Of a stretch of DNA of 47,621 nucleotides, positions 32,065-43,000 are shown piece after piece. A program made the position numbers and the translations under genes. The notes beneath the pieces were generated by a model that was not told where the DNA came from, did not search any database, and worked only from the letters and a program-made list of their open reading frames with translations. Numbering within the stretch: the stretch's first letter is position 1; each line of letters starts with the position of its first letter. The stretch is from an uncultured Bacteroidota bacterium (GTDB taxonomy: Bacteria > Bacteroidota > Bacteroidia > Chitinophagales > Chitinophagaceae), in assembly GCA_902826165.1 (NCBI GenBank), contig CADEDV010000029.1:1-47621 (forward strand), written 5' to 3'.

Positions 32065-32844
32065 ATGAATGATTGCAAAACCAGTGAAAGCAAAAAGGAT
32101 TACCTGGAAGAAGGCCGGGGAGAGCCCATTGTCCTCCTCTATGGATTATTTGGCTCTGTTAATAATTTCAAGCCACTGATCGATCACCTGAAGCAATCCT
32201 ACCGGGTGATCGTACCCGTCTTTCCCTTTTATGAAATGGGAATAGGTATTACCATCTTTTCATTAACAAAATTTGTTGACCGGCTTATGAATGAGCTGGA
32301 TCTTGAAAAATTTCATTTGTTAGGCAATTCAATGGGCGGCCATATCGCCTTATTGTACACACTGGAGCACCCGGAAAGAGTTGCATCATTGATCCTGAGC
32401 GGCAGTTCCGGCCTCTATGAATGTGGCATGGGTGACAGTTTTCCGAGGCGGGGTGATTACGATTATATTAAAGCAAAAACTGAGCAAACTTTTTTTAACC
32501 CGGAAACAGCCACCAAGGAACTGGTTGATGAGATATACGCAACTGTAAACAGCCGGAAAGCATTACAGATATTATCGCTGGCCAAATCTACGATTCATAA
32601 TAACCTGGAAAAAGAACTTTCAAAAATCAAAACCCAATGCTGCCTGATCTGGGGAAGAAATGATTGTGTAACAGCACCGGATGTCGCCCTGAAATTCAAC
32701 AGGTCAATCCCGGGTTCAGAGTTGTATTGGATCGATCAGTGCGGGCATGTACCGATGCTGGAAAGACCCACCGCATTTAATACGATACTGGATGGTTTTC
32801 TTCAACCTGTTACTGCAAATCAGTTTCAAAAGCAGATATCATAA
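32065..32844 (+). CDS. Alpha/beta hydrolase (259 aa)
   Basis: A cytoplasmic alpha/beta hydrolase, no signal peptide. The oxyanion/first-strand region is EPIVLLYGLFGSVNNF; the nucleophile elbow is GNS89MGG; the acid is probably D200 (WGRNDCVT) and the base H228 (CGHVPMLERP). The set is that of MhpC/BphD-like carbon-carbon hydrolases and general esterases. The substrate is unknown. It stands alone on the plus strand, downstream of a 246-nt region with two palindromes, and converges with the carboxylase operon with a 14-nt gap. Confidence 0.88.
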   Translation: MNDCKTSESKKDYLEEGRGEPIVLLYGLFGSVNNFKPLIDHLKQSYRVIVPVFPFYEMGIGITIFSLTKFVDRLMNELDLEKFHLLGNSMGGHIALLYTLEHPERVASLILSGSSGLYECGMGDSFPRRGDYDYIKAKTEQTFFNPETATKELVDEIYATVNSRKALQILSLAKSTIHNNLEKELSKIKTQCCLIWGRNDCVTAPDVALKFNRSIPGSELYWIDQCGHVPMLERPTAFNTILDGFLQPVTANQFQKQIS

Positions 32845-32858
32845 AAACAACAAAAGAG

Positions 32859-34400
32859 TTACAACGGAATATTACCGTGTTTTTTCCGCGGCCTTTTTAC
32901 TACTTTATTTTCCAGCATAGCAAATGCTTTAATCAGTTTCTTTCTTGTTTCTCTGGGTTCTATCACTTCATCAATAAAACCTCTTTCTGCTGCCAGGTAA
33001 GGCGTAGCGAATTTCTCCCCATACTCCGCTTCTTTCTCCAGCAATTTTTTAGCCGGGTCGGAAGCTTCTGAAATTTCTTTTTTGAAAATGATCTCGCTGG
33101 CTCCCTTGGCTCCCATCACAGCGATCTCGGCAGTAGGCCATGCATAATTCATATCTGCACCAATATGTTTGGAATTCATTACATCATAAGCACCTCCATA
33201 GGCTTTGCGGGTGATGACTGTGATACGGGGAACAGTAGCTTCACTCAGTGCATATAATAATTTTGCCCCGTTGGTGATGATGCCATTCCATTCCTGGTCA
33301 GTTCCAGGCAGGAAACCCGGCACATCCACCAATACCAATAAAGGAATATTGAAGCAATCACAGAAACGGGTAAACCTTGCTCCTTTCTTTGAACTGTCAA
33401 TATCCAGCACACCAGCCAGGCTCATCGGCTGATTGGCCACGATCCCAATACTTCTGCCGGCGATGCGGGCAAAGCCTACCACGATATTTTCTGCATAATC
33501 TTTATGGATCTCAAAAAAGGAATCAGTATCACAAATGCCTTCCACTACGGAACGGATATCATAAGGCTGGCTGGCACTGGTGGGTACAATATTCTCTAAC
33601 ACTTCCCTTGTTTCATCACCCAGCATATAAGGTATTTTTATACCCACATCTTCGCAGTTTTGCGGCATATAGCTCAGCAGTTTTTTTACATGGGCGATAC
33701 ATTCCATATCATTAGCTGCAGTGAGGTGTGTTACACCGGATTTTGTAGAGTGGGTGGAAGCTCCGCCTAACTCTTCGGAACTTACTTCTTCATTGGTAAC
33801 TGTTTTCACCACATTGGGGCCGGTTACAAACATATAACTGGTATTTTCCACCATAATTGTAAAGTCCGTCATAGCTGGTGAATACACAGCGCCACCGGCG
33901 CAAGGCCCCATAATGGCGGATATCTGGGGTATCACTCCTGATGATTGCACATTGCGGAAAAAAATATCTGCATAACCACCTAATGACCTTACCCCTTCCT
34001 GTATCCTTGCCCCGCCTGAATCATTCAGGCCGACCATCGGGGCTCCGCCTTTCATCGCCAGGTCCATGATCTTGCAGATCTTCTCCGCATGTGTTTCTGA
34101 TAAGGCCCCGCCAAAAACCGTGAAGTCTTGTGCAAATACATAGACCAGTCTTCCGTTCACCGTGCCATAGCCGGTGATCACACCATCGCCATAAAATTGC
34201 TGGTCTTCCATACCAAAATCTTTGGTGCGGTGAAGAACGAGTGCCCCGATCTCTTCAAACGATCCCGGGTCCATTAATAACATAATACGTTCCCTCGCTG
34301 TCAACTTGCCTTTCTGGTGTTGAGTAGCAATTCTTTTAACACCACCGCCCAATTTCCCTTCTTCTATTTTTTCTCTTAATATTTCAACTTTAGATTTCAT
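32859..34400 (-). CDS. Acyl-CoA carboxylase carboxyltransferase subunit
   Basis: A 513-residue protein; the start at ATG 34400 ([15 protein letters not shown]) is preferred because the longer frame overlaps the upstream gene. It has the carboxyltransferase fold of PccB/Mmd[19 protein letters not shown], the [20 protein letters not shown] block, [16 protein letters not shown] and [13 protein letters not shown]. It should transfer CO2 from carboxybiotin to an acyl-CoA, most likely propionyl-CoA, giving methylmalonyl-CoA. It is the third gene of an operon with the biotin carrier and the biotin carboxylase. Substrate (propionyl- versus acetyl- or methylcrotonyl-CoA) is not certain from sequence. 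Confidence 0.92.
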   Translation of the reverse strand: MKSKVEILREKIEEGKLGGGVKRIATQHQKGKLTARERIMLLMDPGSFEEIGALVLHRTKDFGMEDQQFYGDGVITGYGTVNGRLVYVFAQDFTVFGGALSETHAEKICKIMDLAMKGGAPMVGLNDSGGARIQEGVRSLGGYADIFFRNVQSSGVIPQISAIMGPCAGGAVYSPAMTDFTIMVENTSYMFVTGPNVVKTVTNEEVSSEELGGASTHSTKSGVTHLTAANDMECIAHVKKLLSYMPQNCEDVGIKIPYMLGDETREVLENIVPTSASQPYDIRSVVEGICDTDSFFEIHKDYAENIVVGFARIAGRSIGIVANQPMSLAGVLDIDSSKKGARFTRFCDCFNIPLLVLVDVPGFLPGTDQEWNGIITNGAKLLYALSEATVPRITVITRKAYGGAYDVMNSKHIGADMNYAWPTAEIAVMGAKGASEIIFKKEISEASDPAKKLLEKEAEYGEKFATPYLAAERGFIDEVIEPRETRKKLIKAFAMLENKVVKRPRKKHGNIPL

Positions 34401-34429
34401 CACTGTTGTTTTAAGATTAAGGTATGCAT

Positions 34430-35902
34430 TTATGCCAGCCTTCGTTTCCAACTGGTGGTCTTGTGTTCAACCGGGTTCAGTTTCTTTTGTTTTTCCATCC
34501 AGTATTTCAGTCCCACGAAAGCAGCTATTTCGGCATTCGCTTTTTGTTTATCCTTTATTTTTTCAGGGGTGAAATAATTTTTTACAAAATGGGTGTCAAA
34601 CTTCCCGGAGAAGAAAGCATCATGTTCAAATACAAAAGTGCCAAAGGGTAAGGTCGTCATCACCCCTTCGATCTTGTATTCCTTGATAGCCTGCAGCATT
34701 TTCTGAATGGCTTCCGTTCTTGTTTTACCATGCACCACCAGCTTGGCAATCATCGGGTCGTAATAAATCGGTATCGACATACCTTCTTCGTAACCGTCGT
34801 CCACCCGGATACCATCGCCGGTTGGTTTTTCATAACGGGTTAAAGTGCCGATAGAAGGCATGAAATTATTAAACGGGTCTTCTGCATATACCCGCAGTTC
34901 AATAGCATGTCCATTCAGCACCAGGTCTTCTTGTGTAAAACCAAGTTCCTGTCCCCTGGCGATCCTGATCTGCTGTTCAACAAGGTCTAATCCTGTTATC
35001 ATTTCTGAAACCGGGTGCTCTACCTGCAGCCTTGTATTCATTTCCAAAAAATAAAAATTTAGCTGGTCATCCATTAAAAATTCCACCGTACCGGTACTGG
35101 TATAATTACAGGAACGGGCCACCATCACGGCTGCGTCACCAATTTTTTCCCGCAATTCAGGTGTAATGATCGCCGATGGTGTTTCTTCCACTACTTTCTG
35201 GTGGCGGCGCTGAATACTGCATTCCCGTTCAAATCCGTGAATGATATTACCGAATTGATCGGCCACCACCTGCACCTCAATATGTCGTGGAGAAGTAACA
35301 TATTTCTCGATGAATACAGAACCATCCCCAAAAGATGAACGGGCCTCACTGATAGCTCTTTCCATTTGTTCTTGCATATCTTCAGCTTTCTCCACGATCC
35401 GCATTCCTTTTCCACCGCCACCGGCAGACGCTTTGATCAATACCGGGTAACCGATCTTATTGGAAATCTCAATAGCGAGGTCAACATCTTCAATCGCTTT
35501 ATCAATACCTGGCACCATCGGGATATTGTATTTCTTCACCGCTTCTTTAGCAGCCAGTTTTGATCCCATGATCCGCATCGCTTCAGGACTGGGGCCAATA
35601 AAGATGATACCGGCATCCTGCACTTTTTGAGCGAAATCGGCATTCTCACTTAAAAATCCATAGCCGGGATGTATACCGTCCACATTCAATTCCTTCGCAA
35701 AGGCAATGATCTTATCCCCGTTGAGATAGGATTGGTTAGAAGGTGCCGGCCCCAGGCAAACCGCTTCATCTGCAAATAACACATGGGGTGAATGACGATC
35801 CACTTCTGAATAGACTGCTACCGATTTGATACCCATTTTACGAATGGTTCGCATAATACGCAGGGCTATCTCACCCCTGTTGGCAACTAATATCTTTTGC
35901 AT
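34430..35902 (-). CDS. accC: Biotin carboxylase subunit of acyl-CoA carboxylase
   Basis: A 490-residue ATP-grasp enzyme; I set the start at ATG 35902 ([24 protein letters not shown]), the usual biotin carboxylase N-terminus, rather than 19 codons upstream. The ATP-grasp glycine loop [12 protein letters not shown], the [19 protein letters not shown] block and [16 protein letters not shown] are all present. It carboxylates biotin on the carrier protein with ATP and bicarbonate. It lies 22 nt after the carrier gene and 29 nt before the carboxyltransferase gene, so the three form one operon. The accC name is by domain; the operon may serve propionyl-CoA rather than acetyl-CoA. Confidence 0.95.
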   Translation of the reverse strand: MQKILVANRGEIALRIMRTIRKMGIKSVAVYSEVDRHSPHVLFADEAVCLGPAPSNQSYLNGDKIIAFAKELNVDGIHPGYGFLSENADFAQKVQDAGIIFIGPSPEAMRIMGSKLAAKEAVKKYNIPMVPGIDKAIEDVDLAIEISNKIGYPVLIKASAGGGGKGMRIVEKAEDMQEQMERAISEARSSFGDGSVFIEKYVTSPRHIEVQVVADQFGNIIHGFERECSIQRRHQKVVEETPSAIITPELREKIGDAAVMVARSCNYTSTGTVEFLMDDQLNFYFLEMNTRLQVEHPVSEMITGLDLVEQQIRIARGQELGFTQEDLVLNGHAIELRVYAEDPFNNFMPSIGTLTRYEKPTGDGIRVDDGYEEGMSIPIYYDPMIAKLVVHGKTRTEAIQKMLQAIKEYKIEGVMTTLPFGTFVFEHDAFFSGKFDTHFVKNYFTPEKIKDKQKANAEIAAFVGLKYWMEKQKKLNPVEHKTTSWKRRLA

Positions 35903-35924
35903 GGTTCGTTTTTTAATAATTGAA

Positions 35925-36416
35925 TTATTCCAGTTCCACCAGCACCTGTCCTTTTTCAACGGCCTGCCCTGCTGTTACCGCTACCCGTTTGATCGTGGCA
36001 TTCGCATGGATCATGATACTGTTTTCCATTTTCATGGCTTCAAGGATCAGTATTTTATCTCCTTCTTTTACTTCCTGCCCGTTGACTACGACCACTTCGA
36101 GCACCAGGCCCGGCATGGGAGCTTTGATCTCTTTGATCTGTTTACCAGATACGGCGCTGAATCCCATCTGGTCCAGCATCTGGTCCAGCTCATCTCTAAT
36201 CTCCACCTCGTAGGTTTCACCATCCACTTCAATTTTCATTTTTTTGCCAAAAGCATTTTCTTCAAGCAGTTTTGCATTGACAGAACGATGTCCTTTGAGG
36301 ATATTGAATTCGGTAGGAGATTTTTGCATAAGATCAGCAGCATCTGCTGCTGCCTGGTCTATTGAAAAGGAGAATTCACCAGCTTTTACTTTGAAGATTT
36401 TATTTTGTTCTGCCAT
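35925..36416 (-). CDS. Biotin carboxyl carrier protein
   Basis: A 163-residue carrier. The first 85 residues are a less conserved N-terminal region that probably contacts the other subunits. The C-terminal biotinyl/lipoyl domain starts KEIKAPMPGLVLEV and holds the biotinylated K129 in EAMKMEN, with the domain closing VEKGQVLVELE. As the first gene of the operon it sets the transcription start. It carries CO2 between the biotin carboxylase and the carboxyltransferase encoded just behind it. Confidence 0.93.
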   Translation of the reverse strand: MAEQNKIFKVKAGEFSFSIDQAAADAADLMQKSPTEFNILKGHRSVNAKLLEENAFGKKMKIEVDGETYEVEIRDELDQMLDQMGFSAVSGKQIKEIKAPMPGLVLEVVVVNGQEVKEGDKILILEAMKMENSIMIHANATIKRVAVTAGQAVEKGQVLVELE

Positions 36417-36481
36417 ATAAAAGGGGATTTTCTTGTTGTAAGTTAGTTGATTCAGGAATTACAGAAAACGGGTTTGTTTTC

Positions 36482-36583
36482 ATGACTACTTTTGAACATT
36501 ACCTGCAGGAACACGGGAAAGCGGGTATAAAGGTTGCTGTTAAACACTTCCGGAAGAATGATTTATATCATTATCATTCCTGA
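36482..36583 (+). CDS. Possible 33-aa small protein upstream of the first caspase gene
   Basis: ATG 36482 opens a 33-codon frame ending TGA 36583: MTTFEHYLQEHGKAGIKVAV and then KHFRKNDLYHYHS. The composition is basic and His-rich with sensible codon use, and it sits in a 246-nt region between the carboxylase operon and the caspase gene. A frame this short often arises by chance, so the evidence is weak. If real, it is close enough to be a leader peptide. Confidence 0.25.
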   Translation: MTTFEHYLQEHGKAGIKVAVKHFRKNDLYHYHS

Positions 36584-36613
36584 TCAGCGGCCGGAGACTG
36601 CCAAAACAAGACA

Positions 36614-36643
36614 ATTGAAATCACCGATAAAAAAGTAGCTTTA
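36614..36643 (+). promoter_or_regulatory. Promoter candidate of the first caspase gene
   Basis: ATTG at 36614-36617 and TAGCTTTA at 36636-36643, 18 nt apart; both differ by one base from TTTG and TAnnTTTG. ATG 36663 is 20 nt downstream of the -7 box. Confidence 0.4.
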
Positions 36644-36662
36644 AACATAAAACCATCTGCCG

Positions 36663-37985
36663 ATGCGCCTCCCACCTGTTGTTCTCTTATTACTGGCAGT
36701 TTTTGCAGAACCGGCTGCTACGGCCCAGTCAGTCTATCATTTACAGTACAATTTCAATACGGCTGCTGATACCACCAGCTATACTTCTTTCCTGCTGCTG
36801 AATAATAATGGTAGTGGGTTGATGAAAACAAAGTATAAAGACCCGGTATCAGGGCAGGATACACTGGTTCAACGGCAAACAGAAGAACAGTACCTGGTTA
36901 ACCAGGAAGGCATAGAGGATACCAATACCCTTTTAATAAAAACAATACCGGCAGCAACCAATCAAATACAGTTAGCTGACCCGGTTATTATTTTCCGGAT
37001 GAATCCTGCCACTGGTTATTTTGAACCGGCCGGAATCAGTAAGGATCAGAACGACCCGGTAATACAGCCGGGTACATTTTTTAACGCCAGCCTGATTGAA
37101 CAGAAAGAGTTGAAGAAAGAATTCGTCCTGCAGTTCTTTAATAAGAACGAAGAACTCTATACAAGTCTTTTCAGGCCAAAGACAAGAGGCTTCTCCCCGG
37201 CTGAAAAAAACATGAAGCTTCATTTGATCGTAGTGGGTGATATCGAAGACAGCACCATTGGCCCGGCCTGTAATAAAGATTTGCATCGGACTGTTGAAAC
37301 GTTCGACAGTTTACGAAGATATCTTGGCATCACTGGTTTTATCACCACAACCATAGCCGGAAAGGAGTTGAGCAAAATGAATGTACAGAAAGCAGTCGAA
37401 AATCTCAGCCCGGCTGCGAATGATATTGTGGTCTTCTATTATTCGGGGCATGGTTTCCGGACATTAGGAGAGAATAAAGCCTATCCGAATATGAAACTAA
37501 AAACATTGCATACAAACCGGAAGGATGTACTGGATAATTCGCTCAACATCGAAGATATATTCGTCGCCATAAAAAATAAAGGAGCCCGGTTCAACCTGGT
37601 AATGAGTGATTGTTGTAATGATGATATCTTGTCCACCAATATCAGCGGTACCAAGCCGGGAAAAACAAGGGGGTCCGGGATCGAATGGAGTGAGCAGAAT
37701 GTCAGGGCTCTTTTCCTGGATAAGAAACCGGTTTCGATCTTAGTTACTGCAGCTCTTTCCGGGCAAAGAGCTGCCAGCAACAAGAATTTTGGAAGTTTTT
37801 TTTCCTATTTCTTTAAAACATCGCTGGAAGATTATGCAAGCCGTTCGAAAAATAATGTTTCCTGGGAACAATTGTTACAGGAAGCAAAAAGACAAACGGT
37901 ATTAAAAGCAAACCGTACCTATTGCGCAGAACCGAAGATACCCGAAAATGTATGCCAGCAGGTTCCTTTGTACAGGATTGAATGA
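36663..37985 (+). CDS. Exported caspase-family (C14) protease
   Basis: A 440-residue protein with a signal peptide (MRLPPVVLLLLAVFAEPAATAQ). Residues about 25-180 form an unassigned N-terminal region. From residue 185 (MKLHLIVVGDIEDSTIG) a caspase fold follows: the catalytic His is H263 in YYSGHGF and the nucleophile is C318 in SDC317-C318-ND, so the DACxSG pocket is altered to DCCND. Between them lies a long insert, NKAYPNMKLKTLHTNRKDVL. The change leaves the Cys in place but removes the usual Ser/Gly after it, so specificity may differ or activity may be reduced. It faces the two other caspase genes, with 13 nt between its stop and the metacaspase-like gene. Confidence 0.85.
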   Translation: MRLPPVVLLLLAVFAEPAATAQSVYHLQYNFNTAADTTSYTSFLLLNNNGSGLMKTKYKDPVSGQDTLVQRQTEEQYLVNQEGIEDTNTLLIKTIPAATNQIQLADPVIIFRMNPATGYFEPAGISKDQNDPVIQPGTFFNASLIEQKELKKEFVLQFFNKNEELYTSLFRPKTRGFSPAEKNMKLHLIVVGDIEDSTIGPACNKDLHRTVETFDSLRRYLGITGFITTTIAGKELSKMNVQKAVENLSPAANDIVVFYYSGHGFRTLGENKAYPNMKLKTLHTNRKDVLDNSLNIEDIFVAIKNKGARFNLVMSDCCNDDILSTNISGTKPGKTRGSGIEWSEQNVRALFLDKKPVSILVTAALSGQRAASNKNFGSFFSYFFKTSLEDYASRSKNNVSWEQLLQEAKRQTVLKANRTYCAEPKIPENVCQQVPLYRIE

Positions 37986-37998
37986 ATATTATTGCAGC

Positions 37999-39981
37999 TT
38001 ACTTTTCTTTTGCAGATTTGATCCGGAACAAAAGATTAAAAGTGCTGCCTTCGGCTTTGCCACTGTTTTCTACTTTGGCTCCTCTTGTGGCGATGGTATA
38101 GGAATTGTTCACCAGTTTTTCAAGAACGGTAAAATCTCCTCTTGATTTTAAACCGGCACTGACGGCAATAACTTCCATATTGATCTCGGTTTCCGAAACA
38201 AATATTTTGAATAGTTCCATCCCGTAAGGAGGTGCAATGCTGATCTTATATTTATCAAATAAAATTTCCTGGCCGGCTTCCACTTTAAGATCGGAAGGAT
38301 AGATCGGGGGCTGTAATCTTGTATTTGGCAAAATAGGATTGATCACGCCGTCCGGTTGCAGATCGAGTATGTTGAAATAAACCGCCTTTTCGCCATTGTT
38401 CTTCACCCATACCAGCAAAGAATCATTTACGTTGAATTCATAGATACCGTTCACCAACTTTTGATTATCTTTTGAGGTATCTGCTTTCCCATTGATAAAA
38501 GGAACCAGTCTTATCTCCAGCTTACTGGTACGATCTGTTATCTGAAGCTGTTGCAAAAAACTATACTGAACATACCGTTTCAGCTGGGTCAGGAGATCTT
38601 TTTTATCGGTTGCTTTAACTGTACTGAATAAATAACCATTGGAAGCGATCTTAAAGGAATCAATTGCGATGCCTTTCACAAGTAACAGGTCAGGGCTTCC
38701 ATCCGTTGATGCGACAGGAATTTCTTTTATTATGCTCTTGATGGCTGCCATTTCAGGGTCAGAAAAATTAATACTCGTACCATCACCAGTATCTGTGCCT
38801 ATCTTGATAACAAGCGGCTTAATGTTATATACAGGTTCAATAACAAATACCCAGTAAGCAGAGGGTTGCTGCAAACCTGGGTTAGTATCAAGGGTCACGG
38901 ATGAAGTAAAAGGTTTAGCCATTGATATAACTCCCTTTGCAACAGGATTTGATGTAGCAGGATCATTAGTCCCGGATGAATAGACCGCCACTTTTGCACC
39001 ACTGTCTAATCCCATCAGCGATCCTCCTTTAAGTGTAAGTATCCTTGCATTGATCGCTTCAATTTCAATAAATGGTTTTTGCTCGATAAATCGTCCGCCA
39101 AAAAATTCACGATCCAGGCCATTTCCTTCTATCACCGGGTGCTGCTCCGGCACGATCTCGTTCATAAAAGAAAGTAAACTTGAAAAAAAAGAACGATACG
39201 TAGTTCCGGGACTAAGTTTTTCAAATACTTTACCAATGGCAAGACTCAGCGAACCCATATCCGTTCCATCATTATCAGCTTCTGTATTTAATTCGCCGGC
39301 CCTTGCAGCCGAGATCACCACATAGGTTGCCATTTTTTCTTCCGGCAACACTTTATTCTCCCGGAACACATCGCCTTTGCCGGTTATTTCTTTACCCGTA
39401 GTTTTATAATTTTTGGAAACCAGTGGTGCTGCTCCTCCCCTCACTTTCCGGGAACCACGGGTACCGCTACCGGAATGGCAGGCATCAATAAAAACGATAA
39501 CATCTCCCTGTTCACCCAGTTTGCTCCTCAGTTCATCAATATAATTACCAAACTGGTCATCCCTGAAATATTTTACCTGGTCAGCCGAGAAATTTTCCCT
39601 GTTAACGGGGTACATCGCATCATAGGATACAATCGCTTCATCCAGTCCATCTGTCTCTTCCTTATTATCATCTTCCACCTGTTCGCCATGCGAGGAAAAA
39701 TGGATCACTACAATATCCCCTTTTTTAACACGGGTGATCAATGTTTTAAAAGCCGCCTCAATCCCGGCTTTTGTAGCGATGGAATCGGTAAGAACAAGTA
39801 TATCATCTTCCCGGAAATCCTGTTTTAGTAAAGTGGTTTTAATAAAAGGCACATCATTACTACTTGAAATATCCGGCCAGTATTTATAATCACCTATTCC
39901 CACTACCAGGGCATGTTTTGTTTGTGCCTGCAGGCAGATCATACCAACTGTGAAAGTAAAAGACAAAACCAGCCTTAGCAT
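37999..39981 (-). CDS. Exported metacaspase-like protease with DUF4384-like C-terminus
   Basis: A 660-residue protein. The signal peptide is MLRLVLSFTFTVGMICLQAQ. The caspase domain starts KHALVVGIGDYKYWPDI; catalytic H98 lies in HFSSHGEQVEDD and C168 in FIDACHSGSGTRGS, the full metacaspase pair, with GLDEAIVSYD between them as in metacaspases. The region around NDSLLVWVKNNGEKAVYFNI, LQPDGVINPILPNTRL and MELFKIFVSE is the DUF4384 pattern, a beta-rich domain often found behind caspase-like and OmpA-like domains. It follows the WD40-caspase gene after 21 nt on the same strand and is probably cotranscribed. It would act in the periplasm or at the cell surface; the substrate is unknown. Confidence 0.9.
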   Translation of the reverse strand: MLRLVLSFTFTVGMICLQAQTKHALVVGIGDYKYWPDISSSNDVPFIKTTLLKQDFREDDILVLTDSIATKAGIEAAFKTLITRVKKGDIVVIHFSSHGEQVEDDNKEETDGLDEAIVSYDAMYPVNRENFSADQVKYFRDDQFGNYIDELRSKLGEQGDVIVFIDACHSGSGTRGSRKVRGGAAPLVSKNYKTTGKEITGKGDVFRENKVLPEEKMATYVVISAARAGELNTEADNDGTDMGSLSLAIGKVFEKLSPGTTYRSFFSSLLSFMNEIVPEQHPVIEGNGLDREFFGGRFIEQKPFIEIEAINARILTLKGGSLMGLDSGAKVAVYSSGTNDPATSNPVAKGVISMAKPFTSSVTLDTNPGLQQPSAYWVFVIEPVYNIKPLVIKIGTDTGDGTSINFSDPEMAAIKSIIKEIPVASTDGSPDLLLVKGIAIDSFKIASNGYLFSTVKATDKKDLLTQLKRYVQYSFLQQLQITDRTSKLEIRLVPFINGKADTSKDNQKLVNGIYEFNVNDSLLVWVKNNGEKAVYFNILDLQPDGVINPILPNTRLQPPIYPSDLKVEAGQEILFDKYKISIAPPYGMELFKIFVSETEINMEVIAVSAGLKSRGDFTVLEKLVNNSYTIATRGAKVENSGKAEGSTFNLLFRIKSAKEK

Positions 39982-40002
39982 ATGTAAGCTTTTGTTTCAG
40001 TA

Positions 40003-43000
40003 TTATTTGTTCCCAGCTGCCCAATCAGCAGCCTTGCTGACGATGGCGGCGGCGAGTTCAGCGAGTTCTTCTGTTGTTCCGGAAATTTCAAAATGATGCT
40101 TTACTTCCCGGTTCTTTCGGATATTGACCTTTATAAGAATCGCTTCCCCTTTCACGAAATATCTACCGCTTATTGTGCAGGCATCGGGTGTATTGGTCTC
40201 CATCATATAAACCAGTCTTGATCCGGCAGCAACCGATGCCGTTTCTTTCAACTGGCGGTTAAGTAACCTGTTAAAGTCAAGGTCATCACCACCCGCGGCT
40301 TCATCATTATTTTGAAAATTGGAAGCAGTAAAGACCGGCTTTTCCTGTGGCAATACGATCTTCGATAATACATCCGCATCCACAATACCAATATTGAAAT
40401 TGGTATTGGTTACCATCTGCGGCTCCTGCCGGGCGCCACTTTCTTTTGATATTTCTGTTACCGTTTTTTCAGCGGCATTGAACCAACGGCTGATATCCAG
40501 GAATCTACCGTTCTCCAGGATATCTGGTTGCTCTTTAATGGCTTTTAATAAGGAATAAGTCAGCAGCCCTTGTGAATATCGTCCCATCTCGTAGGCACTC
40601 TGGTTACTCGCAGAGGCAGAAAGAATAAACAAGCCGGCTTTCTCATTGAGCTTATCAATGGCTTTTACCTGCTGCGACTTATCATCATCCCGGGCTGCAA
40701 TGAATTGCTGCTCATCATTACCCATCTTTACAAAGTCTTTAATCGCCTGGCCACTGTTGCAGGCATCAAAGATCAATATCCTCTTTTGTGCTTTGATATT
40801 TTGGGGATTGATCCAGTCGGTGAGTTCATTCGTACTGATGCCCACATCTGTTACTGCTCCTGATGAAGAAAGTGTGGAAGCATCAGCCGTAAGAAAATAG
40901 AATTGTTTTTGTTCGGCCTGCCCCGACATCACACCATGCCCCGCAAAAAAGATCAGCAGTATATCATTGGCCGTTGCTTTTTTACCGATCTCTTCCAATA
41001 GTTTTTTAATACTGTTCTTCTCAGGCAGCTGGTAGCGGCTGGCATCCGTGGTCAGGTTATACATGAATACATGCTCTTTGCCATCTGTATTCAGTAATTT
41101 TTTAGCTGTATTCCCAACAGCAGCAGAAATATCGGTGGCATCTTTGGCAGCATATTTCAGATCGAGTTCATCCCCTTTATAATCACTGACACCCACCATC
41201 ACTGCATACAGGTTAGGCGCAACTGCCGTTTCTTTTGTCTGGTCAACGGTAACGATCACCCCGCGGGAAGAAATAACATTATCTGATGTATAGGCTCTTA
41301 TTGTAACCGGGTTTTCTTTACCCGGTATAAAATAATCATGAAGCTCTGCATTGCTGATGATGAGTTCATAGGCGTCACCATTTTTTTTCAACTGGGCAGG
41401 TTTGTAATGTTTCGCTTCGATTCCATTTACAAATACCAATACATCTCCCAACCCGCCTTTGCGCAGTTTGATACTAAAGCGATATTCTTCTTTCCCGGTG
41501 CTGATATCCTGTACTTCCGGTGTCAGGTTAAATATATTCAGTTCTGCCAGCGTTTTTGCATGGATCGCCTCTCCCTTATTGATACGTTCAGCAAGACCCG
41601 GCACCCATAACTGGTCTTTCACCTGGTCCAGCTCGATCACTTCCCCGGCACAATTGAAGTATAAAAGCCCTCTTGCCGCCTGGCTGCCATCATACCGGTT
41701 GTACTTATCCACCACCAGGTAGTCGTCATAGTCAATACCAATGAATGTATATAGTAACTCACCGTTTGCGGCATTCCAGACCTTGCAGGTATTATCGCTG
41801 GAAGAGGTGACAATTTTTTTACCATCCGGACTAAAAGCTGCCGAAGTTACTTCTCCTTCATGCCCGGTCAGTGTGATAAGTACTTTACCGGTAAGTGCAT
41901 CCCAGATTTTTGCTGTATTATCTTTTGAAGCGGTAACGATCCTCTTACCATCCGGGCTGTATACGCAGGTGTAAATAATATCATCATGCCCTTCCAGGTA
42001 AAACAATTTGGTTTTAGCCGCTACGTTGAACACAACACAATCAATAAACCCGGAGGTAGTGACCACATACTTGCCATCCGGGCTGAAAGAGGCATCATAC
42101 ATATCTTCAAAATCGCCTTGCCCGCTGAATAGTTGTTTTCCTGTAGCTACCTCCCAAATACGGGTTGTCATATCTTCAGAGGTGCTGATTATCTTTTTAC
42201 CATCCGGGCTGAATTTTGCTGACAGCACCGCCTCCTTATGCCCCCGAATATCTGACAATAGTTTACCGGACAAGGCACTCCATATTTTAATGGACTTATC
42301 AGCAGAAGCCGTCACCACTTTCCGGGCATCAGGACTAAAACTGGCAAAGCGAACAATGTTTTTATGTTTTAAAATGAATAAAAGCTTTCCATTGGAGTTG
42401 TCCCATATCCTTGCCGTTGAATCAATCGATGCAGTGACGAATTTTCTACCACCTTCCGGGTCAGCTGCACAGGCAGGGCTGTATTGCGCAGAAAGTAACA
42501 TTCCATCGTGAGCCGCTAATACATTAAAGAGAGAACCGGTACCGGCATCCCATATTCGTACGGTTCCATCAGCTGATGCAGTGATGATCTCTTTCTGATC
42601 CGGGCTGTATTGGGCCAAACTGACAAAGGAACTATGTCCCAGCAGATCAACCAATATTTTTCCCGATGCAACATCCCAGATGATAGCAGAATTATCAGCA
42701 CCCGAGGTTATGATCTTGGTTCCATCCGGGCTGAAGGTGGCTGCATTGATATGAAACTGGTGCTGGAACTCTGTAATAACATTTCCTGTCATCACATCCC
42801 ATACTACTGCGGTGAAATCGTCAGAAGCTGTAACGATCCTGGTTCCATCCGGGCTGAAACGGGCTGCATTCACTATACCGGTGTGTTGCTTCAGTGTGAA
42901 CAACAGTGAACCGGTAACTGTATTCCATAACCTGGCTGTTTTATCACCCGAAGCTGTTACCAATTTGGTCCCATCCGGGCTGAACTGGGCTGATGTAACA

